Made by a program: the position numbers and the translations under genes
Source of the DNA: Fibrobacter succinogenes
GTDB lineage: Bacteria > Fibrobacterota > Fibrobacteria > Fibrobacterales > Fibrobacteraceae
Length of the DNA: 32,372 nt
Direction of reading: 5' to 3'
NCBI GenBank assembly: GCA_902776765.1
Contig: CACYRP010000069.1
Location: forward strand, 1-32,372
Notes under the pieces: generated by a model
Database searches by the model: none
Told to the model about the DNA's origin: nothing
What the model saw: the letters and a program-made list of their open reading frames with translations, nothing else
Part shown: piece by piece, positions 7,531 through 14,837 of the stretch
Numbering within the stretch: position 1 is the stretch's first letter
How the letters are laid out: every line of letters starts with the position of its first letter

Positions 7531-8226
7531 ATGGCTGAAGAAAAGAATCCGGAACAGAACGCAGAACCGACCGCAGAAGAACGTGCCCAACTTGAAAAAG
7601 ATGTGCTCAAGGCCGCCCAGGATGCAATGAATCTGGAAGCCGATGGTTCGGCAAGCTCACCAACCGGTAATAATGAGGCTGCTGAAGAAGCTCCGAAGTC
7701 CGATGACGAAGCCGCCGATGCAAAGGCAGACGACACCGCTAATGCCAAGGCTGAAGAACAGCCTGCTGCACCGTCTGCCGAAGAAGTTCTTAAACAGCAG
7801 CTCGCCGAATCCAACGATCGCTTCGTTCGCTTGATGGCTGAATTCGAGAACTTCCGCCGCCGTAACGCCAAGGAACAGCTCGAACTCATCGAAACCGCGA
7901 ACGGCAAGCTCCTCGAAAAACTCTCCGAAGTCCAGGATAATTTCGAACGCGCTTTCGCCAGCGAAAACAAGGCCAAGGATCTCGAAGCCTTCGAAAAAGG
8001 CATGCAGATGATTTACAACCAGTTTGCCAAGGTTCTCACGGATGCAGGCCTCGAACAAATCGACCCGACGGGCAAGGAATTCGACCCGAACCTCCACGAA
8101 GCACTGATGCAGCAGCCCAGCGAAACTATCCCGGAAGGTCACGTTGTCACCGTATTCCAGAAGGGTTACAAGCTCAAGAACAAAATCTTGAAGACTGCAA
8201 AAGTCATCGTATCCTCTGGAAAGTAA
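7531..8226 (+). CDS. grpE: GrpE, nucleotide exchange factor for DnaK
   Basis: GrpE releases ADP from DnaK in the cytoplasmic DnaK-DnaJ-GrpE folding cycle. The 231-residue product has a long acidic, Ala/Glu-rich N-terminal region (about 1-85), then the long helix with the family segment RLMAEFENFRRRNAKE, and a C-terminal beta domain ending with GKEFDPNLHEALMQQ and a KGYKLKNKILKTAKVIVS close. The acidic N-terminal extension is longer than in most GrpE proteins. The start follows an AAAGGAA site. It is transcribed from a likely sigma-54 promoter and ends before a terminator at 8313-8344. Its partners dnaK and dnaJ lie 7 kb downstream beyond an accessory block. Confidence 0.97.
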   Translation: MAEEKNPEQNAEPTAEERAQLEKDVLKAAQDAMNLEADGSASSPTGNNEAAEEAPKSDDEAADAKADDTANAKAEEQPAAPSAEEVLKQQLAESNDRFVRLMAEFENFRRRNAKEQLELIETANGKLLEKLSEVQDNFERAFASENKAKDLEAFEKGMQMIYNQFAKVLTDAGLEQIDPTGKEFDPNLHEALMQQPSETIPEGHVVTVFQKGYKLKNKILKTAKVIVSSGK

Positions 8227-8228
8227 CG

Positions 8229-8300
8229 CCCATTCGACAAGCTCAGGGCAGGCTTCGCGTCATCCTGAGAGACAGACGAAGCCCGTAGTCCAAGGAGCTC
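8229..8300. repeat. dispersed CATCCTGAG / TTCGACAAGCTCA intergenic repeat
   Basis: The stretch after grpE contains TTCGACAAGCTCAGG and GTCATCCTGAG, two modules that recur at 17361-17435 after dnaK and, in fragments, inside the FISUMP gene (19200-19350). Such modules are common dispersed extragenic repeats in bacterial genomes; no protein is encoded here. Confidence 0.6.
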
Positions 8301-8312
8301 CCCCGCTTTTCT

Positions 8313-8344
8313 GCCCGCCACACCCCGTGCGCGGGCTTTTCTTA
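8313..8344 (+). terminator. rho-independent terminator after grpE
   Basis: GCCCGC at 8313-8318 pairs with GCGGGC at 8331-8336 and is followed by TTTTCTT. The loop is about 12 bases. Confidence 0.65.
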
Positions 8345-8364
8345 TCTCCCCTATCTTTGATAAA

Positions 8365-8394
8365 TTGACAATAGAGATTTGAACGAGCGATTAT
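8365..8394 (+). promoter_or_regulatory. possible sigma-70-type promoter for the GH43 gene
   Basis: A perfect -35 hexamer TTGACA at 8365-8370 is followed, 18 bases on, by GATTAT (four of six matches to TATAAT). The start would lie about 55 bases before the GH43 start codon. Tentative. Confidence 0.4.
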
Positions 8395-8458
8395 CCGCAA
8401 ACATTTTCCGTTATATCTTTATCCTTGAGTGTAGAAATCAACAAGGATGGAGATCAAG

Positions 8459-10555
8459 ATGTTTGGTAAAATCTTAACCGTTTCAGCGGTATTGGCTTGT
8501 GCTGCTTTTGCGCAGCATCCTATAATCACAACGAAATACACGGCGGACCCTGCCCCATACGTGCACGGCGACACGTTGTACCTTTACACGACCCACGACG
8601 ACGACAACGCCGACGGGTTCATGATGTACGACTGGCTTTTGTACACCTCCACCGACATGGTCAACTGGACGGATCACGGCTCGGTCGCATCCCTCGGCGA
8701 TTTCAAGTGGTACAATTCCAACAACGGCGCATGGGCGGAACAGGTCATCGAGCGCGACGGCAAATGGTACATGTACTGCCCCATCCACGGTCACGGCATC
8801 TCGGTGCTCGTATCGGACAGCCCTTACGGCCCCTTCAAGGACCCGCTGAACGGCCAACTTGTGTGGCAACGCGAACACTGGAACGACATCGACCCCACCG
8901 TTTGGATTGACGACGACGGTCAAGCTTACATGTACTGGGGCAACCCGGAACTCTACATGGTCAAGCTGAAAAAGGACATGATCCACACGGAAGGTTCCAT
9001 CGTGACCTACCCCAAAATCAAGGATTACCAAGAAGGCCCGTGGTTCTACAAACGTGGCAAGTATTATTATATGGCGTTCGCCTCCACTTGCTGCTCCGAA
9101 GGCATCGGGTACGCCATGAGCGACTCCCCCACTGGTCCGTGGAATTACAAGGGCGATATCATGCCACATTCCCCGAAAAGCCGTGGCAACCACCCGGGCA
9201 TCATCGACTACAAGGGAAAATCTTACGTTTTCGGCCTGAATTACCTGCTCTGGGCGGAATACCAAGCAAAAATCGGACAGGCCTACAAGCATGCGGAACG
9301 CCGCTCAGTCTCCGTAGCCGAGATGCACTATAATGCCGACGGCACCATCCAGAAAATCGACTTCTGGCCCGAAAATGGCGTGGCGCAAGTGGAAGATTTT
9401 GACCCGTACAAGCGCGTCGAAGCTGAAACCATGTCGTGGAGCGAAGGCGTCAAGAGCCGTAACGCCAAGGACGTAGGCAACGTAATCCTCACGAACATCG
9501 GCAACGGCGACTACACGAAGATTAGCGGCGTGGAATTCGGCGACGCAGGTGCAGAAAGTTTCTCGGCATCCGTTCTGAACGTCAAGAAGGCGTCGAGCAT
9601 CACCGTCCGTCTGGACAAGGTGAACGGCGAAATTGTTGGCAAGGCGGAATTTTCCGCAGACGGCCTCGTAACAGTTCCGCTCACAGGTGCTGTTGGCAAG
9701 CACGACGTATTCTTTGTATTTGAAGGCGACTTCGAAGCGGACTACTGGGAATTCGAGGATAGCAAAACAGCCATTCCGCAGAGCCCCTTCTGCAAAGCTA
9801 AACTCACCAACCCCGATGCTAAATGCGACGTTCCGGTTATAGGTGCAAGCGTTGAAGGCCCCGCAAACTTCATTGACTTTGAAAACTACGACTTGGGCGG
9901 TGCCGGCAAAGCCTACTACGACATGGACACCAAGAATCAGGGCGAAGAATACCGCGAAGATCGCGTGGACATCGTGAAGAACGGCGACGGATTTGCCGTG
10001 GGCTACACGCAGAAGGGTGAATGGCTGGAATACACCGTGAACGTCGAAACTAACGGAACCCTCCCCTTCGAACTCAGCTACGCCAGCGGCATGGACAATG
10101 CGAGTGTGCAGTTCTTTATGGACAACGAGCCGATTACCGACACGCTCACGCTCGCAGGCACCGGCGAATTTGACACCTACGAGACCTTTAAAGGCAAAAC
10201 CACCAAGGAACTCTCCAAAGGCGAGCACATATTCAAGGTGGTGATGACGAGCGACTATGTGAACCTCGACTGGATTGCCTTCGGTAAAATTGAAGGCGAT
10301 ATTATGGACAAACGCAAAGGAACCACAGGTATCATGCCGAAAATTGCCTCTGGAACCGCGAGCGCATTCGCAAAAACCGCAGGCGAATATAAAGTCTTTG
10401 ACCTGATGGGAAACGAACTCGGCAAAATCCGCCTTAACGCAGGAGCTTCGTTGATAGAAATCAAGAACGGACTCAAAACGGCCGGCTTTGGGCGCGGAGT
10501 CTACGTCGTCCGGAATCCTGCTGGAAAGCCCCTGAAATTGCAAGTCGGGGAATAA
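8459..10555 (+). CDS. secreted GH43 hydrolase with two CBM6-like modules (arabinofuranosidase/xylosidase type)
   Basis: I take the ATG at 8459, which has AAGGATGGAG just upstream and yields a clean signal peptide (MFGKILTVSAVLACAAFA, then Q); the ATG at 8447 has no room for a ribosome site. Residues about 22-305 form a GH43 five-bladed propeller with the usual triad: D30 in ADPAPY (base), D145 in NDIDPTVW, and E192 in YQEGPWF (acid). Residues about 315-440 and 475-620 are CBM6-like modules (YKRVEAETMS; IDFENYDLGG; NLDWIAFG), which bind xylan or related chains. A final beta-rich tail (KVFDLMGNELG ... RGVYVVRNPAG) resembles a sorting domain. Expected substrates are arabinoxylan side chains or xylo-oligosaccharides; subfamily not decided. 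A strong terminator follows. Confidence 0.92.
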   Translation: MFGKILTVSAVLACAAFAQHPIITTKYTADPAPYVHGDTLYLYTTHDDDNADGFMMYDWLLYTSTDMVNWTDHGSVASLGDFKWYNSNNGAWAEQVIERDGKWYMYCPIHGHGISVLVSDSPYGPFKDPLNGQLVWQREHWNDIDPTVWIDDDGQAYMYWGNPELYMVKLKKDMIHTEGSIVTYPKIKDYQEGPWFYKRGKYYYMAFASTCCSEGIGYAMSDSPTGPWNYKGDIMPHSPKSRGNHPGIIDYKGKSYVFGLNYLLWAEYQAKIGQAYKHAERRSVSVAEMHYNADGTIQKIDFWPENGVAQVEDFDPYKRVEAETMSWSEGVKSRNAKDVGNVILTNIGNGDYTKISGVEFGDAGAESFSASVLNVKKASSITVRLDKVNGEIVGKAEFSADGLVTVPLTGAVGKHDVFFVFEGDFEADYWEFEDSKTAIPQSPFCKAKLTNPDAKCDVPVIGASVEGPANFIDFENYDLGGAGKAYYDMDTKNQGEEYREDRVDIVKNGDGFAVGYTQKGEWLEYTVNVETNGTLPFELSYASGMDNASVQFFMDNEPITDTLTLAGTGEFDTYETFKGKTTKELSKGEHIFKVVMTSDYVNLDWIAFGKIEGDIMDKRKGTTGIMPKIASGTASAFAKTAGEYKVFDLMGNELGKIRLNAGASLIEIKNGLKTAGFGRGVYVVRNPAGKPLKLQVGE

Positions 10556-10579
10556 GCCCTACCTCCCCCACATTTAAAG

Positions 10580-10613
10580 TCCCCGACCTCACTCACGAGG
10601 CCGGGGATTTTTA
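10580..10613 (+). terminator. rho-independent terminator after the GH43 gene
   Basis: TCCCCG-A-CCTC pairs with GAGG-C-CGGGGA around an ACTCAC loop, followed by TTTTTA. It separates this gene from the convergent toxin-antitoxin genes. Confidence 0.85.
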
Positions 10614-10649
10614 GTGTCAAAGTTTAATGCATTTTCTGTGGCGAATTAA

Positions 10650-11060
10650 CTACATGCACAGAATGTCCAACATCTGTCGCGGCGTGACGACAATCGGATT
10701 TGCAGGAAAATGCTTGACGTTCCCCGTTACAAGATGCGTTTCGGCGGTTTTGCCATGAGAAAGCGCAATGGAATAAAAGACAATGTCCTTGGGATCGGGC
10801 ATGGCTTCTGCAACAGTTTCCAAAGCATTTTCCATAACACCCAAGGATTCTATCTGGGATATGGTTTCTGAAATCAACTCTGAAGAAAAACCGAATTTCG
10901 GCCTATTCAAAACATTGCGATACTCATTCAGAATTTCATCATTGTATACAGGAACAACAAATCCATTGAAAACTGCCTGCAATACGACTCCAGGAACAGA
11001 GTTCCATTTCAGCAAAGCGGAAACAATGACATTTGTGTCAATGACCGCATAAAACTTCAT
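10650..11060 (-). CDS. PIN-domain toxin of a type II toxin-antitoxin pair
   Basis: The 136-residue product is a PIN-domain ribonuclease of the COG1569 type: AVIDTNVIVSALL at the N-terminus with the first metal-binding aspartate at residue 8, an acidic YNDEILNEYRNVL helix near residues 38-50, and the later PDPKDIVFYSIALS and LVTGNVKHFP segments that carry the remaining acidic and Asn/Asp positions. Such toxins cleave RNA. Its ATG overlaps the end of the antitoxin gene by four bases (ATGA), the usual arrangement for balanced translation. It ends about 90 bases after the convergent GH43 gene, with a terminator between. Confidence 0.88.
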   Translation of the reverse strand: MKFYAVIDTNVIVSALLKWNSVPGVVLQAVFNGFVVPVYNDEILNEYRNVLNRPKFGFSSELISETISQIESLGVMENALETVAEAMPDPKDIVFYSIALSHGKTAETHLVTGNVKHFPANPIVVTPRQMLDILCM

Positions 11061-11389
11061 CGGCCGCTCCTGGCAGCATCAATTTCGGCATTGATTTCGT
11101 CTAGAGTCATATCGGCGGCCCCAGCTCTTTCTGCCTCGGCAGAAAGCTGGCGCATTACCATCGACATACGGCTCGCAACTGGACTTGCATTGTAGAAAAC
11201 GCGCCTGTCGGCGGCATAGGCGGGAGCCTTTGTGGATGAAACCTCGAAGGGAATCCTCTTCTCGCGCACAACGGCACGAGCGAAGACATTTATCGCCGTG
11301 GTCATCGACATGCCAAACTCTTCACAAAGCTTATCAAAGTCTTTTTTCAGGTTTTCATCCATTCTGATGCTAAAGGTGGTTTGCGACAT
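11057..11389 (-). CDS. RelB/DinJ family antitoxin
   Basis: The 110-residue product opens with the ribbon-helix-helix signature SQTTFSIRMDENLKKDFDKL followed by GMSMTTAINVFARAVVREKRIPFEV, typical of RelB/DinJ antitoxins, which bind their own promoter and neutralise the partner toxin. The C-terminal half (about 60-110) is longer than in plain DinJ and would wrap the toxin; it ends in TLDEINAEIDAARSGR. An AGAGG ribosome site lies eight bases upstream, and an AT-rich ATATATATTTAG stretch before it is a plausible -10 region. It overlaps the PIN toxin gene by four bases. The usual DinJ partner is a YafQ/RelE toxin; here it is a PIN protein. Confidence 0.88.
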   Translation of the reverse strand: MSQTTFSIRMDENLKKDFDKLCEEFGMSMTTAINVFARAVVREKRIPFEVSSTKAPAYAADRRVFYNASPVASRMSMVMRQLSAEAERAGAADMTLDEINAEIDAARSGR

Positions 11390-11517
11390 AAAAGTAACCT
11401 CTTTTCTCTAAATATATATAAAAACACACCGAAATGCAACCTAAATAATGAGCTCGGCGAATTAGAGTCAATGGAGAACGATTAATTGCTCATCGACATC
11501 CTTTCGTGCAAAGGTCA

Positions 11518-11817
11518 TTACGAAGATGTTTGACAATTAAAGGGGGATGCCTCCCCCTGGCTCGCACTTCGTTGCTCCCCACCCTCTCTCCTAAGGGCTC
11601 TGCCCCTAAGACCCCGAACGACTCCGTTCGGCCATGTGATTGTGTGCGCTTGCAGCGTGAAATCTTTAAAGGTATTGATGTCTGCTAGTTGTTGCACGAT
11701 GGGTCGGTGGTCCGACTTGATGACACTTTCAAAATCAGCGACAAAACGGCATCCGTCGTTGAATTCGACGGATATCTTATAATCGCCAATATATTTCGCA
11801 TCAATCACGTGAAGCAT
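11518..11817 (-). CDS. DUF2442 protein with C-terminus replaced by repeat-derived sequence
   Basis: Residues 1-66 match DUF2442 well: a beta strand DYKISVEFNDGCRFVADF, a helical middle (QQLADINTFKDFTL) and the conserved TITWPNG. In the family the motif is followed by a short acidic ending; here the frame runs into 33 Arg/Gly/Ser-rich residues encoded by the intergenic repeat at 11541-11631. The gene may therefore be a truncated but still expressed version, or a pseudogene. DUF2442 proteins are often paired with a small partner in toxin-antitoxin-like modules; the gene just upstream (21 bases away) could be that partner. No good ribosome site is seen. Confidence 0.65.
   Translation of the reverse strand: MLHVIDAKYIGDYKISVEFNDGCRFVADFESVIKSDHRPIVQQLADINTFKDFTLQAHTITWPNGVVRGLRGRALRREGGEQRSASQGEASPFNCQTSS
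11541..11631. repeat. intergenic repeat copy A (hairpin mosaic) extending into the DUF2442 frame
   Basis: The copy contains three hairpins: AGGGGGA-TGCC-TCCCCCT (11541-11558), GGGC-TCT-GCCC (11595-11605) and CCGAACG-ACTC-CGTTCGG (11614-11631). Read on the minus strand, the TTAGGGGCAGAGCCC and AGGGGGA hairpin modules recur at 14992-15010 and 15123-15140 in the gene-free stretch before dnaK. Confidence 0.65.
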
Positions 11818-11838
11818 AGTCTAGACAAGAGGATCGAT

Positions 11839-12051
11839 TTAATTCATCAATCCCTTGATGTATTCTTCCGCATCGCTCCCTAGTGCTCCGTTTTTGATTT
11901 CGGAGATGGCTTTGGAGAGTTCTGCGTATATATCGTTCCAGGGGGTAACGCGGCCGCTCAACATATCGTTGTAGCCCTTCTCGAGTTCCGCATCTAAGCA
12001 TTCTTTCGACCATGTGGCGGCATTTTCGATTTTGTTCATGTCATTTAACAT
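11839..12051 (-). CDS. small acidic protein, antitoxin-like, partner of DUF2442 gene
   Basis: Of several in-frame starts I favour the ATG at 12051 (MLNDMNKIENA); the next ATG at 12039 is equally possible, and neither has a strong ribosome site. The product of about 70 residues is helical and acidic. Its central segment LEKGYNDMLSGRVTPWNDIY resembles the toxin-binding tail of RelB-type antitoxins (ELEKG..D...GR..P). It lacks an obvious DNA-binding domain. The DUF2442 gene follows after 21 bases. I would call it a hypothetical antitoxin-like protein; I do not recognise a named family. Confidence 0.5.
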   Translation of the reverse strand: MLNDMNKIENAATWSKECLDAELEKGYNDMLSGRVTPWNDIYAELSKAISEIKNGALGSDAEEYIKGLMN

Positions 12052-12110
12052 ACATCTTTGCCTGCATAAAAGCAATACATTTCAAGTTAGACTTGATCCG
12101 GCTTATTCCT

Positions 12111-13208
12111 TCAATGAATGATATTCGCCCCTATTTCCTTAACTATTTTGATAAGAACATCCTTTTCGGGACCTGAAAATTTAGAGATGGCAAAAACTTT
12201 TTCCTTCCAATACTCAAAATCTTGTTGTGGTAGTTTTTTTTCATTAAAAATCTTTATTATATCATCTTTCCAACTCGCAATATTAAATATGATTTTGGGG
12301 ACCTTTATTCCTGCAAGTTCTTGCCTACCTCCTGCAGAGAAAGTATCTCTAAAAGACGGGTTTATTATTCCTTGCGTTTGAAGAAGCCATTTTGACGCAT
12401 CGTTATAATTTCCTTCAATAATATTCGGAAATATAATTAACAAGTATGCTCGAAGAAAATGTTGTTCATCTCTTGTGAGTTGATTCCAAAATTGCATTTC
12501 AAGCCCCACCATCTTGTTTGCAAACTTTTGGTCTTCTAATTCTATTGTATTAATTTGGTTTGAATTTGGAGAATACCACCAAAAATCATCATCTACTTTT
12601 CGCTGCTTTAAATTATTTTTTCGTTGTTCAACAATGAAATCTTTGAATGCATCAAATGGGTTTTTCATTTGACGAATTTCTTCATATGTTTTTCCCAACT
12701 TACTAAACAGGGAATCTTGCTTTGAAGCGTCCATGTCAAGCATGTAACGGGGACTATGTGTAACAGCTACATTTTCAACACATTCTTCAAAAGGTTTGTA
12801 CCTTATTTTAAACGGATCTTGTTTTGCACAAAAAATGTGAATACGGCTAACATCGGGAATTCTCGTTGATTCCATTATGCTTCCGCCCATCACCTTCCAA
12901 GAATTATTGCGGGTACTGATGGTTTTTACTTCTATTCCCAAAGATTGTTTTTCATTTATGCGTGCGACAATATCTGGAAATTTGTGGCCACTTATGTATT
13001 CAATTTTCCACGGAATATGTAAATCTTTTGTTGATTCTAATAAAGCTATATGAACATCTTCTTCAAAGGATTTCCAAAAATCTTTTTTTTGAGAAACACT
13101 TGGTCGCGACTCTAATTTCTCTTTTGTAAGACTTAATAAGTTGTCAAAAGATTCCTTTAAACTAGCCTCTTTGATGTTTATATTTTCGCCAATAGCAAAA
13201 GTGTTCAT
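12111..13208 (-). CDS. type II restriction endonuclease (PD-(D/E)XK)
   Basis: The 365-residue product contains a PD-(D/E)XK nuclease core: FPDIV with D79 and, 13 residues on, GIEVK with E93 and K95, preceded by a helix carrying E49-E50. The ATG has GGAG seven bases upstream and lies two bases after the stop of the cytosine methyltransferase gene, so the pair is cotranscribed and probably translationally coupled. Context and motif make this the restriction half of a type II system; the target site cannot be read from sequence. The gene is clearly AT-richer than the surrounding housekeeping genes, consistent with acquisition by transfer. Confidence 0.85.
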   Translation of the reverse strand: MNTFAIGENINIKEASLKESFDNLLSLTKEKLESRPSVSQKKDFWKSFEEDVHIALLESTKDLHIPWKIEYISGHKFPDIVARINEKQSLGIEVKTISTRNNSWKVMGGSIMESTRIPDVSRIHIFCAKQDPFKIRYKPFEECVENVAVTHSPRYMLDMDASKQDSLFSKLGKTYEEIRQMKNPFDAFKDFIVEQRKNNLKQRKVDDDFWWYSPNSNQINTIELEDQKFANKMVGLEMQFWNQLTRDEQHFLRAYLLIIFPNIIEGNYNDASKWLLQTQGIINPSFRDTFSAGGRQELAGIKVPKIIFNIASWKDDIIKIFNEKKLPQQDFEYWKEKVFAISKFSGPEKDVLIKIVKEIGANIIH

Positions 13209-13210
13209 AT

Positions 13211-14443
13211 TTATTCTCCAAACAAATCATTCCAAAGAGATTCGAGTCTTTTCCCGATTGCGTAACCTAGCAAAGGCGGAACCGCATTTCCAATGACCTT
13301 ATAGGCATCAGATGAATTGACTTTATTGGTTCCGTCGTTAAAGACGAATTCATAATCATCGGGGAACGTCTGAATTCTTGCGCATTCACGAACACTTAAG
13401 CGACGCTCCTGCAATCCTTTGTTCAATTCAGACAAAATCTTTCCGCCATGTTCTTCGCTCAACCTGCGATATTCAATATTGCCATGATGTTCGCTTCGGA
13501 TTGTCGGACCGACACCATCCATATCGATTTCGGAGCTGCCCTGCATTTTGCCATAGTATTTCGCTTTTGAATAAGCTTTTTGTGCGGCATCGGAACTTTC
13601 GTCAGGCTCTTTTAATCCTACGAAAGCGTCTTTGCAAGTTACAATCTTTTGAAGTCCTTCTCCATCTCCATGAGTTTTTATAGGATAGGGGTAATACTGC
13701 GATTGTTCGGATTTCTGTTCTATGTCGGCAAGAATTTTGGGATTGGCGTATTTTCTTGAAATGCCTATGAAAACAACACGTTCTCGACTTTGTGGAACGC
13801 CGTATTCCCAAGCTTTCAAAACTTGGGCGTCAACAACGCAATAACCCTTGTCAATGTTTCGAAAATCTGTTTCAATAATCTTCTTGGCGTCGCCCAATGA
13901 AACAAGCCCTTTCACATTTTCTGCAATGAAAATTTTCGGCTTGACGATTTCAATGACCTGTTTCATCCAAAGGTATAAAGTACCTCTAGACTCATTTTCA
14001 GCGTGTTCTTCGTTCACACCATTGTGACTTTTGGCTGAATCAAATCCGAGTCTTTTTCCGGCAACTGAGAAATCCTGACAAGGGAAGCCACCAGTAACTA
14101 CGTCAATTTTTTGGGGGAATTCAAATTCGCCCGATTTGCTTTTCTTGACAAGATCTACAATAGATTCTAGTCGGTAAATCCCTTCGATTTCCTTTCTATC
14201 ACCGAAAAAATGGTTCCACGCTTTTTGCGCACAAGGTAAAATGTCGTTCGCAAAAACAGTCTCAAAACGGTTCTTTTTCAACCGGATGAAATTCTTATTA
14301 ACGACATCTTCAATCCAATCTGGATGAATCTTTTCGTTGACAGATTTCTTGAGAGTGACAAAACCACCCTCTAGTCCAAGATCAAGTCCTCCACAACCGG
14401 AGAACAAAGAAAGCACACGAAGTGCATTCTTGCCAGAAGCCAT
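13211..14443 (-). CDS. DNA (cytosine-5)-methyltransferase
   Basis: All main motifs of a C5 methyltransferase are visible: motif I FSGCGGLDLGLEGG near the N-terminus (AdoMet binding), motif IV GGFPCQDFS with catalytic C122, motif VI IAENVKGL with E175, motif VIII YGVPQSRERVVFIG, and the closing motifs IX-X (RECARIQTFPDDYEF, VIGNAVPPLLGYAIG). I set the start at the ATG at 14443, which follows GAGG; the frame could be extended to a TTG at 14461 without benefit. The 410-residue enzyme protects host DNA from the endonuclease encoded two bases downstream. A long palindrome sits 20-55 bases upstream of the start. Confidence 0.95.
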   Translation of the reverse strand: MASGKNALRVLSLFSGCGGLDLGLEGGFVTLKKSVNEKIHPDWIEDVVNKNFIRLKKNRFETVFANDILPCAQKAWNHFFGDRKEIEGIYRLESIVDLVKKSKSGEFEFPQKIDVVTGGFPCQDFSVAGKRLGFDSAKSHNGVNEEHAENESRGTLYLWMKQVIEIVKPKIFIAENVKGLVSLGDAKKIIETDFRNIDKGYCVVDAQVLKAWEYGVPQSRERVVFIGISRKYANPKILADIEQKSEQSQYYPYPIKTHGDGEGLQKIVTCKDAFVGLKEPDESSDAAQKAYSKAKYYGKMQGSSEIDMDGVGPTIRSEHHGNIEYRRLSEEHGGKILSELNKGLQERRLSVRECARIQTFPDDYEFVFNDGTNKVNSSDAYKVIGNAVPPLLGYAIGKRLESLWNDLFGE

Positions 14444-14463
14444 AACGCCTCGATGTTCCAACG

Positions 14464-14497
14464 GAACAGGTGAAATGTTCTGTTTTCACTTCTGTTC
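14464..14497. repeat. palindrome in the methyltransferase leader
   Basis: GAACAGGTGAAA (14464-14475) is complementary to TTTCAC plus CTGTTC (14484-14497, with a two-base bulge), with an eight-base loop. It lies just upstream of the methyltransferase ribosome site, where an RNA stem or a protein operator could limit expression. Confidence 0.5.
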
Positions 14498-14574
14498 ACG
14501 AAACATCGGTATGCTTCGACAAGAAAAACGCCCAAATAGAACTCACCCCATAGAGATGAGTTCCATTGGTCCAA

Positions 14575-14620
14575 TTCTTGTTGCGTTAAAAAATTTGGTC
14601 GTATTTTAAGGACGCAAGAA
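14575..14620. repeat. structured hairpin element, copy 1
   Basis: The element folds as TTCTT/AAGAA (14575-14579 with 14616-14620), GCGT/ACGC (14583-14586 with 14612-14615) and TAAAA/TTTTA (14587-14591 with 14604-14608) around a loop containing TTTGGTCGTA. The same architecture with different stem bases occurs at 14776-14827. It may be a structured RNA or a mobile-element end. Confidence 0.55.
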
Positions 14621-14692
14621 CGGGAGCAAAAACGCATGTCTTTGCTCTTCCCTCGATATTCGATAAAACAAAAAAGCGTGGTATCGAATACC

Positions 14693-14730
14693 TGTTCGTC
14701 CTTAGGCAACGACCAAGAAGCCCTACGCAA
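14693..14730. repeat. degenerate, inverted copy of the hairpin element
   Basis: CGTCCTTA at 14697-14704 and ACGACCAA at 14709-14716 are the reverse complement of the TTGGTCGT ... TAAGGACG core of the two neighbouring elements; the stems are less regular here (CCTA/TAGG-like). Confidence 0.4.
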
Positions 14731-14775
14731 AACAAGCAAACGACCCACGCCCTAATTCGGGTGTGCGTTGTAAGC

Positions 14776-14827
14776 CTTATTCTTATTGCGTAAAACTTTG
14801 GTCGTGTTTTAAGGACGCGAGAATAAG
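14776..14827. repeat. structured hairpin element, copy 2
   Basis: Pairings are CTTATTCT/AGAATAAG (14776-14783 with 14820-14827), GCGT/ACGC (14788-14791 with 14815-14818) and AAAAC/GTTTT (14792-14796 with 14806-14810). The loop TTTGGTCGT and the AAGGACGC strand are shared with copy 1, while outer and inner stems differ by compensating changes. Confidence 0.55.
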
Positions 14828-14837
14828 AGCAAAAAAC

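Noticed and set aside
9305..10543. 412-codon open frame opposite the GH43 gene
   Set aside because: It is antisense to a well-supported enzyme, has no ribosome site and arises from codon bias in the real gene; the same holds for long frames opposite dnaK, GH5 and thiH.
14371..14748. 125-codon frame overlapping the methyltransferase start
   Set aside because: It overlaps the true gene in another phase and is built from the leader palindrome and hairpin elements.
14575..14837. CRISPR array or retron-like RNA before dnaK
   Set aside because: There are only two good copies with differing stems, no regular spacers, and no Cas or reverse transcriptase gene nearby.
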